NCBI GenBank assembly: GCA_946803715.1
Contig: CAMPET010000103.1
Location: forward strand, 130,453 to 184,440
DNA length: 53,988 nt
Source of the DNA: Beroe ovata
Taxonomy: Eukaryota > Ctenophora > Nuda > Beroida > Beroidae
Direction of reading: 5' to 3'
The number at the start of each line of letters is the position of its first letter. Positions within the stretch are counted from its first letter, which is position 1. This document shows positions 12,020 through 24,440 of the stretch, one piece after another. A model generated the notes under the pieces. That model was not told the origin of the DNA. It ran no database searches and saw only the letters and a list, made by a program, of their open reading frames with translations. The translations under genes were made by a program, and so were the position numbers.

Positions 12020-13217
12020 ATTCTTGACAATTATCCGACTGCTGGCACACTAACACATATGCGACGCAAATTTTTATGCAATGATAGGCCAGTCTACGAG
12101 GAAATATTATTTGGTACACATGTGTATTTTCCTGAATAGAGGAAAGAGGTTTCCCACTCAAAGTCCAACTTTTCGCTCAAATATTTCGATTTGATCGTAA
12201 CATTTTTCGAAAAGTTAAAACCATCCTCTGATACTTACTTTTACGAAGAAGTGATTGAACCGCAAATTTTCCTCAATTTATCCAATAAAAGCATGATCAA
12301 TTCAAATGTTGCAAGGTCTGTTCTACTGCAAAATAATTATACTACCTTTGGTGATCCAATTTCTTCTGGGGGGCAGCGAAATTTTGATCAATTATTAGAA
12401 TTCGCGGCACTCTAGTAGCGCTGTGGTGGCATTCTCGTGGCGACGCTGTTCTGAAGAATTATCATTCAGTATTCACGTATGTGTGTGTGTGACGCGTGTG
12501 TGACGCGTGTACGTGTGTCTGCGTGTGTGTGCATGTGTGACGTGCGTGTGTATACTGTGTGTGTGTGTGTATGTGCGTGTGATCGTATCGTCAAGCTGCA
12601 TTCTCTCGCAAAGACATTTACTTGAGATCTTTACAATTGAATTTGTAGGACTATATTTGGTCTTCTACAATATAATAATATATCCCGCAAAACGTCAACC
12701 TAGCACCCGTAAAGACATGGTAGTAAGACATAGCTTAACAATCACACCCCTCCGAAAACCCTGTCCCTTTTTAACCTGCAACACAATACCCCAGGTTTCA
12801 AGATTGAAAAACAGATCAAGTAAAGTCGGCAAGGTCGATGCGTTCATCTGCTTCTCCCGTACGGACGGTCTCACAGTCGCCAAAACGCTCTCCGAAAAGC
12901 TCAAAGACTGCAACTACCGTATAAAGCTCGACAGCAAGTCGAAGCCGAATGTGAACGCCGAAGCGATCGACAACGCAAAGTACGCCATCGTCATTCTCTC
13001 GCCGGGATTCTTCTCGGACGAGCACGCGATGAGCGTGTTGGAGCGCCTAATCTGTCGCCAGCTTAACCGCGACGAGCGGTTCATCCTGCCGCTCTGGCAT
13101 GAGGTGGATGAGCGGCAGGTGTTCGAGAGCTGGCCCCAGATGTGCGATATCTTCGGTCTCAAGACTAGCATTGGAGTTCCTGCCATTGTTCAGGAGTTCA
13201 AAAACAAAATTATACAC
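11010..13217 (+). CDS. TIR-domain protein gene (partial, 3 exons resolved)
   Basis: Three exons join in frame: about 11010-11177 (left edge uncertain; an ACAG precedes 11010), 11413-11573 and 12795-13217. Donors are GTGAGT in all three; the acceptors of exons two and three are CAG, and the phases 1-1 and 0-0 match. The first two exons encode a serine- and lysine-rich linker without a known domain. The third (141 codons) is a TIR domain. It opens with the box-1-like VDAFICFSRTDG, continues with AKYAIVILSPGFF and ends with RFILPLWHEVDERQ. The last segment resembles the ILPIWH strand of bacterial TIR_2 domains more than animal Toll or MyD88 TIRs. TIR domains act as adaptors or as NAD-cleaving enzymes; which applies is unclear because the residue at the catalytic-Glu position is ambiguous. 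This exon is visibly more GC-rich than its surroundings. The 3' end is not settled: an AG at 13764-13765 opens a phase-matching ORF to a TAG at 13885, running through a CA repeat. Confidence 0.75.
11982..12017. repeat. CA microsatellite in TIR-gene intron
   Basis: A pure CA run lies inside the intron between the second and third resolved exons of the TIR gene. Confidence 0.9.
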
Positions 13218-14319
13218 GTGAGTTTATTTTACCCGTGCTGTCAGTTGGATTTTCTTTACCCCCACTCCCCATAATATGCACCCCAGTCCCCCCTTTTCAC
13301 CCCTTGAATTTATCCTACTACGCTCAGTCAAACTGACAACGCTGTCGTATCTCATATCTCCTTACCCCTGTAACAGCACTTATCAAGAACTGACTCTTGA
13401 ACCATAAGTTTGTTCAAGCTTATCGTAGTTGCCCGTATATGGAATAAAATTTTTATCACAAATTGTTGAGAGTTAAGTTACATGATATGGAGCTTTAATG
13501 CTACTTGAGAGTTAAATATGGCCGACAATATCAAGTCATGTGAGTCCTACTTCTGCGAACATCTCTTAAATGACGGCGCTTTTCAAATTCATGTGGGGTA
13601 AAATAGAGACAAACCAGACCTCATTATTTCTGGGACCTCAAAACCATTGACGATAAGATCAATTTCGTGAGAAGAATTTGTCAGAAAAATTATTTCCATC
13701 CCGAGATTTGATGATATTGGTACCAGCTGTTCCTCCCCTCTCTTTTGCCGTCTGAGAAATTCCAGACAGAAATCCTGCATCACAATGGACAAATTCACCA
13801 GGATACGAAGCCCGAGATCATTATATGTCTGGTTCCTGATACGCACACATACACACACACAAACATACAATTCCGATTGTTATAGATGGATGACGTCATC
13901 GATTATTATAGACGAAAAGGCTCTATTTCTTGGCACGAACCCATCAGTACGTGATCGTTGGCATTCAATTGGGCTAATTAACCAGGTTTTATAAATAGGC
14001 ATCGACTGTTTTCTCCAGGTCATTCGTACACCTTCATGATCTCATATCCCTAAATTTCCGGGTTTCTGTGAGTGAATGCGTGGAACTCATTGACTGTCTG
14101 CCAAGGAATAACTTTGCAACGGGTATAACGTGACCGTGCACACCCAGTATATATATTTGAGACATGCCTACTCAAGTTCCATTTTCCCTGGCTACTCAAG
14201 TGAAATGGGTCACGCATGACTTGACCTGTGCTACACGATGCTCTTGCGTTTGTAAAACTCGCACAGAATTTACACGTCCATGATCAAAGGTCAACATAAG
14301 TGTGAGTGTGTCTGTGTGT

Positions 14320-14350
<31 letters not shown>

Positions 14351-14513
14351 AACGTATATGCTGCACATATTCAATATATACGGCATGCTCTAGCCCTAGG
14401 ATGTTATTCTTCATGATACATTTCAAATGTACTTCATCTCACATACACCACGACTACGAGAGATCTTATAAACGCACACATTTCACAGTTCCGTGATACA
14501 CCAAGCTGGATGT
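13218..14513. other. Downstream of TIR exon, gene end unresolved
   Basis: Several short open segments lie next to AG acceptors (for example 13766-13885 and 13886-13954, +), and an overlapping minus ORF spans 13589-13870. None shows a family signature. A CA run at about 13846-13863 and a GT run at about 14304-14350 interrupt the region. Confidence 0.4.
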
Positions 14514-14767
14514 CACGTGACATGCCCCACGTGTCACGCGCGGCTTTTCTCTCACAAACGTCACGTGCATGAAATCGTGTTTCCACGGAAGCACGTGACT
14601 TCATACACACGTGACCTCATACACACGGAGATTGTTTTAAGTGGAGTATGAGATTGCTAGTGAAGTAACTGTACATCTCCCATTCTTAGTAAGTCACGTG
14701 ATGCCGTTGTTCTGGGATATATGTATCAAGTGATTAGTTTAGCGCACGTGTCCATGGTAACCACGTG
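14514..14767. promoter_or_regulatory. Cluster of eight CACGTG E-boxes
   Basis: CACGTG occurs at 14514, 14528, 14562, 14592, 14608, 14695, 14745 and 14762: eight in 254 bases. Many sit in TCACGTGA or ACACGTGAC contexts. A ccatggtaac half X-box overlaps the last two. No gene start is visible on either side within 2 kb, so a regulatory role is an inference from density alone. Confidence 0.4.
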
Positions 14768-17700
14768 CAAACGATCACCTGACGTGTAGATATCTCACAA
14801 GTACACGTCTTGTTATGTTTGTCTTCCGCTCAAAATACAGCACAGTCTGTGTGTGTTAGTGTGTGTGTGTGTGTGGTTAAGTGTGTGTGTGCGTGTTTGC
14901 GTGTGTGTGTACTGTGCCAATGGGTTGATATGCTGGAAAAGTTTCCAGATTGATATTTCCTGGAATTTCCCCATTCCATGGAATTCATAGTTCTTGGAAA
15001 CCGCCTCCAATTTGCAGAATATCGGACATCACACAATGTTTCAATGTATAAAGTATACTAGCCACTTTAGGCGTACGGGTACAGCACTATAGCACACCCA
15101 GAGATCGCGATATACATAGTGTGCACTGTAAACTGTATTGAAAACGGTGTACAGTGTGTTATAGTTGCAATGCAAAGTGTTCACTGTACATTGTATAATC
15201 ATGTACATTATACAGCAGACGTATCGCTGGAGCCTGTCCAAAATATGCATCCGTGCGTCCTAAACCTATAATTATGCTTTTTGATTATGTCATGAATATG
15301 TGTGTGTGTGTTTCTGCAATACATAGCTATGATTGGCTATATGAACACGTGCAGAGTGTACTGGCTGTAGTAGTGGCTGCATTTGTGGCAAAAATTAATC
15401 GTATGTGACTTCAGTTCCCTCTCCAAAACACTCCTTCTTTTTGTCGAATATAACAATTTCTCGAGTATCAAAGTTTGCAGGCACGTGTATTAAGTTACTC
15501 TAGTATAATGATACAATGTGAGCAAACTCTCACATTTTAAACAATGAGACCTGCCCACGTACAACTGCAATTCTTTTGTCCGCTGAAAGGTTCAACCCAA
15601 GAGAAACTTTCATCGCTGCTTTCATTAGTAATTAGATTTACGAGATATCATCGAGGAATCTAATTAAGAAAGATACGTTAATTGCGTTACGGTGAGAGAG
15701 GGGGAGTTCTCAATTCTTATCTCGATCAGAAATTCTGGTCCACAAAACCACGTACGTTGCACGTGCACTATCACGCGCTCCATCACGCGCTATCTCGGAT
15801 CTCTCCCATCATGAACCATTACATCATGACCATCTTGACATCTGTCCCTTTGATATTGGGGCCGATATATTAACCCTTTTTGTCCCACGTACGGATGGGT
15901 GGTGGCGGGGGTTCTAGATTGATTTATGGGGTAAGTGTCATGCATGACGGCCCACTTTATCATTGGTGGTTTAATCGATGGGCCATTGGCATGCATTATT
16001 ATACTGAACGGTGTGAACACTGAAAGTCCCTGAAATAACTCATGGGTCCCCTGAAATTGCAGTCAAATTGCAGTGGAATGGCCCACTTTATCCGTAGAAC
16101 GGTCTTATATTTTCGTGTCTGTTCGAGCCATGGCCATCATTCCACTCAATATTTGTGATAGTGTCTGTGTGATATCTGTGTTTGTGTGTTTGTACTTGTG
16201 GCTGTGAGTGTTTGTGTCTGTGTTTGTGTCTGTGTGCTGGTGGCAGTGTTATTCACTCCACCCCATTCATCAAAGTGATGGAATATCCGAGTTCAACATG
16301 GGGCAGCAACATCCCCTCGATCCGCCCATATTGTGACGTCTACAGAAATTTGGACCAATTCCAACTCCCCGCGCCCACTCCCTCTCTTCTTAACCATGTT
16401 TCAACCATCATTCAATGATCAACCCCTTATGACCAAATTAGGATACTCAGTACTAACTACCTAATTTTCAACCCATCCCCTGGTATTTTTCTCGGAACTT
16501 GGCCCGATTCCAAGTTTCTCACACCCCACTTCCTCCTTCAGGGATCTCAGATGTGTAACCGTGTTTGCCAAGTTTAAAAGACAAACAAAGACCTCCGCTG
16601 CAAAGTTATTTGCAGCGATCCAACCCTACGTTTTCAAGCTGGGCTTAGAGGCCCTTACCATTTAACCCCTTACCAAATGACTGTTATCATATATGCCGCG
16701 TATAAAGCATACACTGATATATAAACGTGTACAAGAAACAGTGCACACCATGTTTACACACCCACATATGTGTTTGCACACTCCACGCGTACAGGCCACG
16801 TGTGAAAAGAGGAGAAGATGATGAAAAGAACAGAGTATGGTGGCGTGGTGGCTGTGTGCAAGAATCTGACTATGTGCTTTTTATATATCATCCTATATCG
16901 TGGTGTCCTCTATGAATTACTAGATTGGAATTCCCTGGAAACAGACCATCAAAACGTGTAAACAGAGTCGAAGGACGGATACTATTCAGTAGACCATGCT
17001 ACGTAAGCGGCGTCTATGCGCATACTCAAGACTACTACAACTCAAACTCACGAAGAAACATATTTTTCATTCTATCCTTGCTATTTACCTAAATGTATCA
17101 TATATGTTGAAGTGCAGTCCTCCTGATGACCTACTCAGCCAAAAGCTACTAAAATTGTCCCATCTCGAAGAACAGAAACATAACTTGCGAAGCTCATGGA
17201 CATGTTTACCAAACACTTTCTCACATTGAACAGGGTGATATAAGGGACTTGTTTGTCTTTTAATGCACGTGCGTGTGCGCGCGTGTCACACTTCCCGCCA
17301 CAGGTCCGTGCGGGTTTGTGCACGTGCGCGCGGCTCAGCAGACGCGCACGTGCAGCAATGTATTGTGAACACAACTGTGCAGGGCGCAACCAAAGCTGGT
17401 TTGTATTCTGTATTAAATTGTAATATATATGTGATATCAACGAAACATTTAACAGAATTGAGATTTGAAGAAAACGAAAAAACGAGCGCAAAAGAGAGTG
17501 AGAGCGATATATATATGGACAAAATGTATATTTTCATGTGTCGATGTAAACACCTGCCATCAACGAAATGTATGTCGGATATATATATACAGGCATAATA
17601 TTATACATTTTATACACAGACCGAACTTTAGCTTAATGAATATATTTTCACTTACATTTTTGTGTGTTTGTTGTTACATCATATTCTCGAACATATATAG

Positions 17701-18847
17701 TTAACGGATAAGCGATCTCAGGGTGTATAATGTATATATGTGTGTATGTATCAGATGTACATTGTATACATTTGTACAATGTTCAGTTGCCATAGTAACA
17801 ACAAAATTTTATTTTAAATTACAAAAGCTATTTTGCACGTGCAGAAACGCCGTTTCACGCATATACACAGTACACACATATATACACGCTAATGTGTAAG
17901 TACCAGAGAAGATTTGAAGAAAGAAGATTTATAGCTATATTATTGCAAGGATGGGTTTCTACCAAAGATTCAAAGCTGATGTTAACTACCGTGTTGTGTC
18001 ATGATGATCACGTGAGCGTAGAGTATTTCATGTAGGAGTATTATATATACACTCAGAAGCACCGTGACCACTCACGCGCGTGACATTCCCTCACGCGTTG
18101 CCTAACGACGCGCGTGAGTTTGTCACGTGGTTATGATAAAGTCACGTGGGTTATGTAACTGGAACATGATTATTCAACACGCGTTTTTAACAAGATACAA
18201 GATCGGTTTAACGGAGATGAGACATGATAACGACGACAAAATTAAGTGTCGTTTATTTGGTGTGAAGAAGCTCATCAAAGTATAGAAGCAAGCCACACAC
18301 ACGTCCAAAAAGACGTCTCTTCTTTGAAAAACAACGATGGTGCCAAATTGACAGTTGAAAGTTTGAAGTTGGAACCGAATTTGACACCACTAACCAATGC
18401 TGATACTTTGATGAGTTAAATTGACACCAAGCCCAATATCTGAGCACACTTCACCCTTGCACAGTTGAACAAATATCAAAATTTGTCAGCGATTTTGTTT
18501 TCGAAAAATCTACCCCCCGCGTTCAGCTGTTGCAAAACCACGAAGTGTTCTGATTTACGTCTTTATATGTTTTCACAATTTACATGGATTTAGTTAGCGA
18601 AAATAAACATCCCTTGATATATATATAAAATTACGAAAAATGTAATATTGATTTTCATGAAGTGCAAATATTATTATATTCGAAACAAAAGTCTCACACG
18701 CACCAACACAAAAAGCGGTAGGTTAAGTAAAAAGCGAGGACCCGTACTTTTGACATCTCGGAAAAATGGTGATCTATGGAAATTTCTTGGCATCTAACCA
18801 AGTCTTTATACTTAGCCATTGATGATATGAAATGTAAAGATTTCTAT
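14768..18847. other. Non-coding stretch, no supported gene
   Basis: I find no exon with matched splice sites and a recognisable protein. The region holds a GT microsatellite (about 14849-14910), GTACATTGTAC-type palindromes (about 15120-15210 and 17750-17785), a GC-rich CGCGCACGTG patch (about 17264-17356) and another around 18070-18150. Confidence 0.55.
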
Positions 18848-18908
18848 CCGTGTGTAATGTACCATGTTCAATGTACATTCTATCATGTGTAATGTACATT
18901 ACACACGG
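18848..18908. repeat. 61-bp hairpin with 15-bp arms
   Basis: Bases 18848-18862 are the exact reverse complement of 18894-18908. The loop contains more copies of the atgtacatt motif, linking it to the GTACATTGTAC palindromes elsewhere in the window. Confidence 0.75.
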
Positions 18909-19132
18909 TTCCCCAGAATTAAAGAATAATGCTTGGAATTTGGTATTTTCTCCGCGTGAAAATTGTGAACCTAATGGCTATTGGCTCGGCCTTCAGTATA
19001 ATCCAATGGAAAATACCCCTGTCTGCATTGTGATAATGTTCCTGATAGATGGAATCCTAGAGATAACAAACATGAACAATAATAGTTAGATTGGAAAGTC
19101 AGATTTTTATGTCTGAGGATGGATCTTGACGT

Positions 19133-19220
19133 TTTATATATGCCTAGGGAATGTCACAAAGAATCAAAAATTGCGAGATGAAACCATATCCCAATCTCCA
19201 AGTTCCCTAGGCATTATAAA
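19133..19220. repeat. MITE-like 88-bp inverted-repeat element
   Basis: The ends are near-perfect inverted repeats of about 18 bases built around tgcctagggaa / ttccctaggca, with one extra base in the left arm. The interior is A/T-rich and non-coding. The size and structure resemble a tiny non-autonomous DNA element, but I see no clear target-site duplication. Confidence 0.45.
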
Positions 19221-19844
19221 GTATCAATTTCCTTCGTGGGACAGTTTTCTATGTTGAGTGTGCAGAAATCAAAAAGAGGTGTCCGAGTAAAATTATAACA
19301 AGCGGTGCTCCGGAAGTTTTTAATCAAGACCGAGGTTTCCCAAAATCTGAAAGAGGTTTTGATTTCATCTCGAGCATGCGCGGCTTTTTTGCACGTGCGT
19401 GATTTTGTTCGAAAGCTCTTTCAGATTTTGTGACATTTCGTGTCTCACTATTTACGTAGAAAATAGATATCTCTTCAAGATGAACAAGTTTATCAAAATG
19501 AATTATCATATGTTACTGTGAAATGGAAAAAAGCGTGATTTTGTTTTAAAAAATGAGATGTATTTTCTGATTACAAGAGTGTTTGCTGGTATCGCGAAGT
19601 TTTTATTTCCCCCAACACACCGTACCTCTTCGCCTGAATTATATGGGTTTTCGGGATAATGAAGCGTGCAGATCAGATAGAAAATAAGAATGTTCTTTTT
19701 CGCCGTTGTAAGCTTGCCAAATTTCGCCGGGTACAGAGGTATGGTGATAGTGGGAAAATGTATTTTGTCAATTGTCACAGACCTAATTGAGAGAAAGAGA
19801 TGTATTGGCGTGTGTTCCTTATCTTAAGTGGGAGGTGGTGTTGG

Positions 19845-19848
19845 CACA

Positions 19849-19897
<49 letters not shown>

Positions 19898-19931
19898 CAG
19901 ANCACACACACACACACACACACACACACAT
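19845..19931. repeat. CA microsatellite with assembly N
   Basis: Two long CA tracts flank CTCCAG and an N at 19902. The N probably marks two reads or contigs abutted within the repeat. Confidence 0.95.
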
Positions 19932-21219
19932 TACACACACCCATACACTCATACACATTCATTCAGGGGCAATTTGCTGGCCTAAGGCACATTGGTTCGT
20001 TTCAGTGTGAAGGGATGGGGGCATGACCATTCTATGCCTCTCAAATTTCAGGGATTTTTCGCCAAAAGGAGCACATACGCATATGTTACAAATGTTACAC
20101 GAATACTTGCCTCAGTGGTCCATCTTTATCTCGAGGGACTGGGCGTGAGATAGCTAATAACGATCAGGAATCATGACACATATGACACAGACACACTATA
20201 TATATTCGCCTACTTACAGGATGTTGATTGTTGTCATTATACTACCACATATGTGAAGGAGAAAAGGAGAAAGAAACGCTTGTTATGTATTTTTATTAAT
20301 ATTATCATGATGTTACTGAGAGTGTGGAAGATTTAGAGTATAACTGTTAGATATACTTCAGTTTAAAGTACGTCAAAAGCGCTGCTACGAGAAACATATT
20401 TTTGGGAAAATTTTTGGTCTATTAAAGCTTTATAATGCTTTAGAAAAAAATGCATTACCGATTTGATATACGAAGTACAGAAAGATAAGAAGTCTTTCCT
20501 TTTTGTCCACTTGGCATTTCAAATTCTGTCTAAAATTTCCTTCCAAGAAGCAGCTCAGACTATATTGTCGCGTACAAAATATTTCCTTGCGTTCCATTGA
20601 TAAGGCTCAGATCCACACTTATAGAATTTTCCCTTCATGAAGCTTTTGAATCGATAATGCTCCCTCGAACCAACGCTCAACGCAAGATACCAGTGTAAAC
20701 ATAGTAGCACTTCTCAGTATTTCGGAAACATAGTTGAAACAGAAATTGATAGTTGATTAGCGTCAAAAACTTAGATCAGATACCTAATAAAGCAAATTTT
20801 GGTTTAGGGAAACAAGTAATTAGTGCATGATAATGATATGATCTATTTCTAAGTTATTTTCCCCAACTTCTGAACTCACAAGGAAACAGTGACCACTAGT
20901 GAAGAAAGATGTGGAGTGTAAATTTTCCTAACCCCCTGGTATTGAACTTGAGAGCCTCATGTTTTATAGACTGAAATCAATTGTGCGTTATTCATGATGA
21001 TGATAATATTTCACTATTTCTAGTTTCCTAGTACAAATAAACACGCGATGTTTCACTGTTTCTTCCACTTTGAATTAAGTTAAAATTCGATATTATCGCG
21101 GATTGTCCAAGTCGTGTATCAGATACAGAATAATCATCCCACGCCCAGGCCATTTTCCTTGCATTCCATGAATCGATTGAAGCCGCGAGTTGTTGGTGTT
21201 ACCATGGAAACATCTGTCC

Positions 21220-23874
21220 TCATTCCCACGTGTCAATGTCCTCGATAACACTCTCCAAATCGGACATAATACTGTCCAGATGAGCGTGTGAACCCACTCC
21301 CACACCTAGAGAACTCTTAGCCGTCCTCTCGGCCGGCCCTGCCACAATTTGCTCGATCCTCGAAAACGATTCCTCCAGTAGCCTCGCTTCCTCCTCCTTC
21401 AGGGCGGCTTTCAGCCGCTCCATCGTGTGGGAAAACTCGTCTATAACCTCCAAATCATTGTCCTTGATACAGTCCCTTAGTCGCGCGTTCCGTTTTAACG
21501 ACCTGGACAAATCCGATTCCGGAGCGAAGGAGACGACTGATTGTGAGTCTGTAGTTGCCCCCTCGTCACAATTGAGAGACACCCCACTCTCCCCGTCACT
21601 GGTCGTGCTATCGGAGCTGTGGGCTTTGGTGGTCGTGCTCTCAGCACTAGTGGACGCCGGCATAATGGACGAGGATGGTGGTGGACGGTATGCCATGGTA
21701 AAGGACGGTTTTTTGGGTATCGGGGGAGGGGTGGAGTGGACTGGTTTCACTGCGATTTGGTTTGCTATGATGAGTGATCCCAGGGGGAGTGGTTCGTCAG
21801 TCATGTCAGGAAGTTGATTGTAATCGACATTATCCCTGTCATGATCTGTCTCCGGTTCTGGAGTGTCACTCGACACATGTGACTGATGTGACCCGTGTGA
21901 CTCATGCGATGTTGACGAAGATATGGCTGACGATGACGGGCACCGCTGAGCTAATTTCAAGTCCAGTTCCGGTTCCTCGAGAATTGGCGGTTTTCCCGCT
22001 GGGTGAACACTCCCGAATGACGTCATCACCATTTCATCGGTAGTGTTATATTTGGAGGAATCAGGCGCTGGGTCATACACATGCCCTGGTTCACTAGAGT
22101 CTGTATTACTCTTATACTGATACCGGAGTGGTTTTTGGGGTCGAGGCGAGAGGGAACCCAGAATTAGGGACGGTGAGTCTGTGGCGGGTCGATCACTGGT
22201 TGACCCAGCATCGTCCCGGTCATGTTTTGTCCCCGTGGACGAGTTGTCGGCTGCCTGGTTGTAAACCACAATCAACCCGTCATCCTCCAAGTCTGAATCT
22301 ATGACGGAACCGTGGTCCAGGTTAGAGTTGTTCTCCGCGATGTTGTTTGCGTTGTTGTTGCTGGTTACATCTCGTAATACGATGGTCGTTGGTTTTTTCC
22401 TCTTCCCAAAGCAACAGTAACAGCAACCTTTGTTCTTTGGGGTCATGATCTCGACTGGTCCTGGCCTGAGAAGCAGAAATTAGTTTTCAGGAAAAGGAAT
22501 TAGGAAAATTTGTCGAAAATTCAAAATAACAATAACAATTATGAACACACTCATTCGCACGTTTATACACGGCTTTGCGTATTGTGGAAGAAAATTTCCT
22601 CCGACTATATAGTAGTAGTACTCGAACATATGATCCTCAAGTGTGAAGAGTCAGTAGTTGGGAATGTCATTAGCCAGCTCTTGAGCTATCCATACCCGCG
22701 CAGGTGTCCCGCTCGAGACAATAATACTCATTGATACGCGCGTGTGTCAACTTTTAGCTGAGCCATGGTGCAGTATGGTGCTCTCTAAACAACCTGGACT
22801 AAAGTAAAGCAACATGTTGTTTCGCGTCATGATGATCATAATTAACCGGCTGTGAATGGGCATTATTGTTGTTCAGGTGACCCAAAAATTTCTCTTGATT
22901 AGCAGAGGAGGAATAGAATCTTTCTCAGTCTGAAGCAAGACCTCCTGACATAGCAGGCATTTGCAGAAACTTTTAAAGAAAGCAAACAAGACTATATCAA
23001 TTTGCGATGATGATCAGTTCGATAGACAATAGCCCATGGTATAGGTATTGTGTTGTGCGTGGGGTAGGGCGGTTCATTCATAGGATGGAGTTGATGCAGA
23101 CTCGTTATTATCAATCATTGATTGTTATTATCATCGATCAGGCAGATAACGTTGCGGTTGAAGTAGAAGAGTAGAAGCACAACTCTGCTCGCGCACAGGG
23201 AGAAGCTTTGAAACGAAATGAACTCATCGGTTCCTTTTGGAATCATGATGATCTTGGAATAACTTGCACGTTCCTGATCGATCGTGTAGGGGGTTTGTTT
23301 CTGTCGCTGTCCCCGTCGACGGCCAAATGATTCTTACCTGTCAGGTCTCTGTAGGGAGTTATCTGCGATGTAACCGTTCTCTGGAGATCCGGCTGATCCG
23401 TATGGAATGTGTGTTATACCGGTCCTAGACGATCTCGAACTGAAACATATGCGAGATTTGCACGTGGTCAACATGTCGCGTGATCGTGTTAATCGTTGTC
23501 ACGTGTTAATCATCACGTGATTTCTATAAATATAATGGTCACGTGATGTTTTGCCAGGTGGTTTTGTGTTAATTTGATATTCTGCATCTGCTTCAAACTT
23601 GACAATTGTTCGAAAATTGGTAATATTTTGAAGGGTTACGACAAGGAGAAATATTTTCCAAATTAAAAACTCAAAAGGGCAATATTTGATCGAGTTCTTA
23701 CCTGAACGGAAGTGCTAGAAGTATGATAAGAAAGATCAAAAGTAGTGGTATAACAGTTGGTCCTATCTTCAACCAAAACACAAAGGTGGGAACTTGGGAA
23801 AAATCAATCTGACCGTCGGATATTTTGAGATAAAGTGTGACAATCGATGCTATAGTTGCACTGATACCGTTCAT
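21220..23874 (-). CDS. Single-pass membrane protein, 506 aa, family unknown
   Basis: Three coding exons on the minus strand: 23874-23702, 23439-23338 and 22465-21220. Donors are GTAAG, acceptors CAG, and the phases agree. The start ATG at 23874 has an in-frame TGA four codons upstream. Residues 1-36 would be a short outer segment. Residues about 37-57 (IGPTVIPLLLIFLIILLAL region) form one membrane helix, with no cleavable signal peptide. The remaining ~450 residues are cytoplasmic, low in complexity and rich in Ser, Thr, Asp and Pro. A cysteine cluster (CCYCCFGKRKK, residues 106-116) next to basic residues is a plausible palmitoylation site. PPPIPKKP (338-345) is an SH3-type proline motif. 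Residues about 409-468 are charged and probably helical. I do not recognise the family; a signalling scaffold or receptor-like adaptor is an inference only. Confidence 0.75.
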
Positions 23875-24006
23875 GATATCAAGAAGTCATCGTAAGGAGC
23901 TATATCTCATAACGGGACTGCTGTAGGACTGTAGTGGGGGACTGGGGTAGGGAGTGACATGATATCTGGAAGTTGAGAAAGTAAGGAAAAAGCGCTTTGC
24001 AAATTC

Positions 24007-24041
24007 TGCGGTATGATGTATCAGTGATACATCATACCGCA
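24007..24041. repeat. Perfect 35-base hairpin
   Basis: Bases 24007-24023 are the exact reverse complement of 24025-24041 with a single G between them. It lies just upstream of the membrane-protein start codon (23874, minus), so it would fall in the promoter or 5' leader of that gene. Confidence 0.85.
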
Positions 24042-24440
24042 TACTAATACTATCAGTATGGGCGTTCATCCCAGTTAAAGATAAAGTTTTTGACTGAACA
24101 AACAAAGGACATTGCTCATACAAATTGGTTATTAAAGACTTTAAATAGCCCCTTCAATACATCAGCCTTGCCACCAATCGTCATAAGTCAGTGACAGTGT
24201 CAAAGTGTGCGTGTTTGTCATTCATTTGACTTTGAGTCATGAGGTTCGTGATATCACTTCGAGTGACTTTAGTAGTAGTATGAGTTTGTTAAAGAAAGAC
24301 TGGCGCATCATTCTCAAATTTGATTCTAAAAGGCAAGCAATATTCTGTCTCATTATTCGATGTTTCATTGAATTTGAATATGATTGTTAAGACTGCTTTC
24401 TAATCAAAAGGTTCCTTGCTAACATATTTCATTTCTCTAG

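Larger units (their letters stand above)
18909..21219. other. Non-coding stretch, no supported gene
   Basis: Apart from a small inverted-repeat element (19133-19220) and a large CA array (about 19845-19931), nothing is recognisable. The right end is the 3' flank of the minus-strand membrane-protein gene. Confidence 0.55.

Noticed and set aside
19787-20026. His-Thr repeat ORFs
   Set aside because: These are the CA microsatellite read in three frames.
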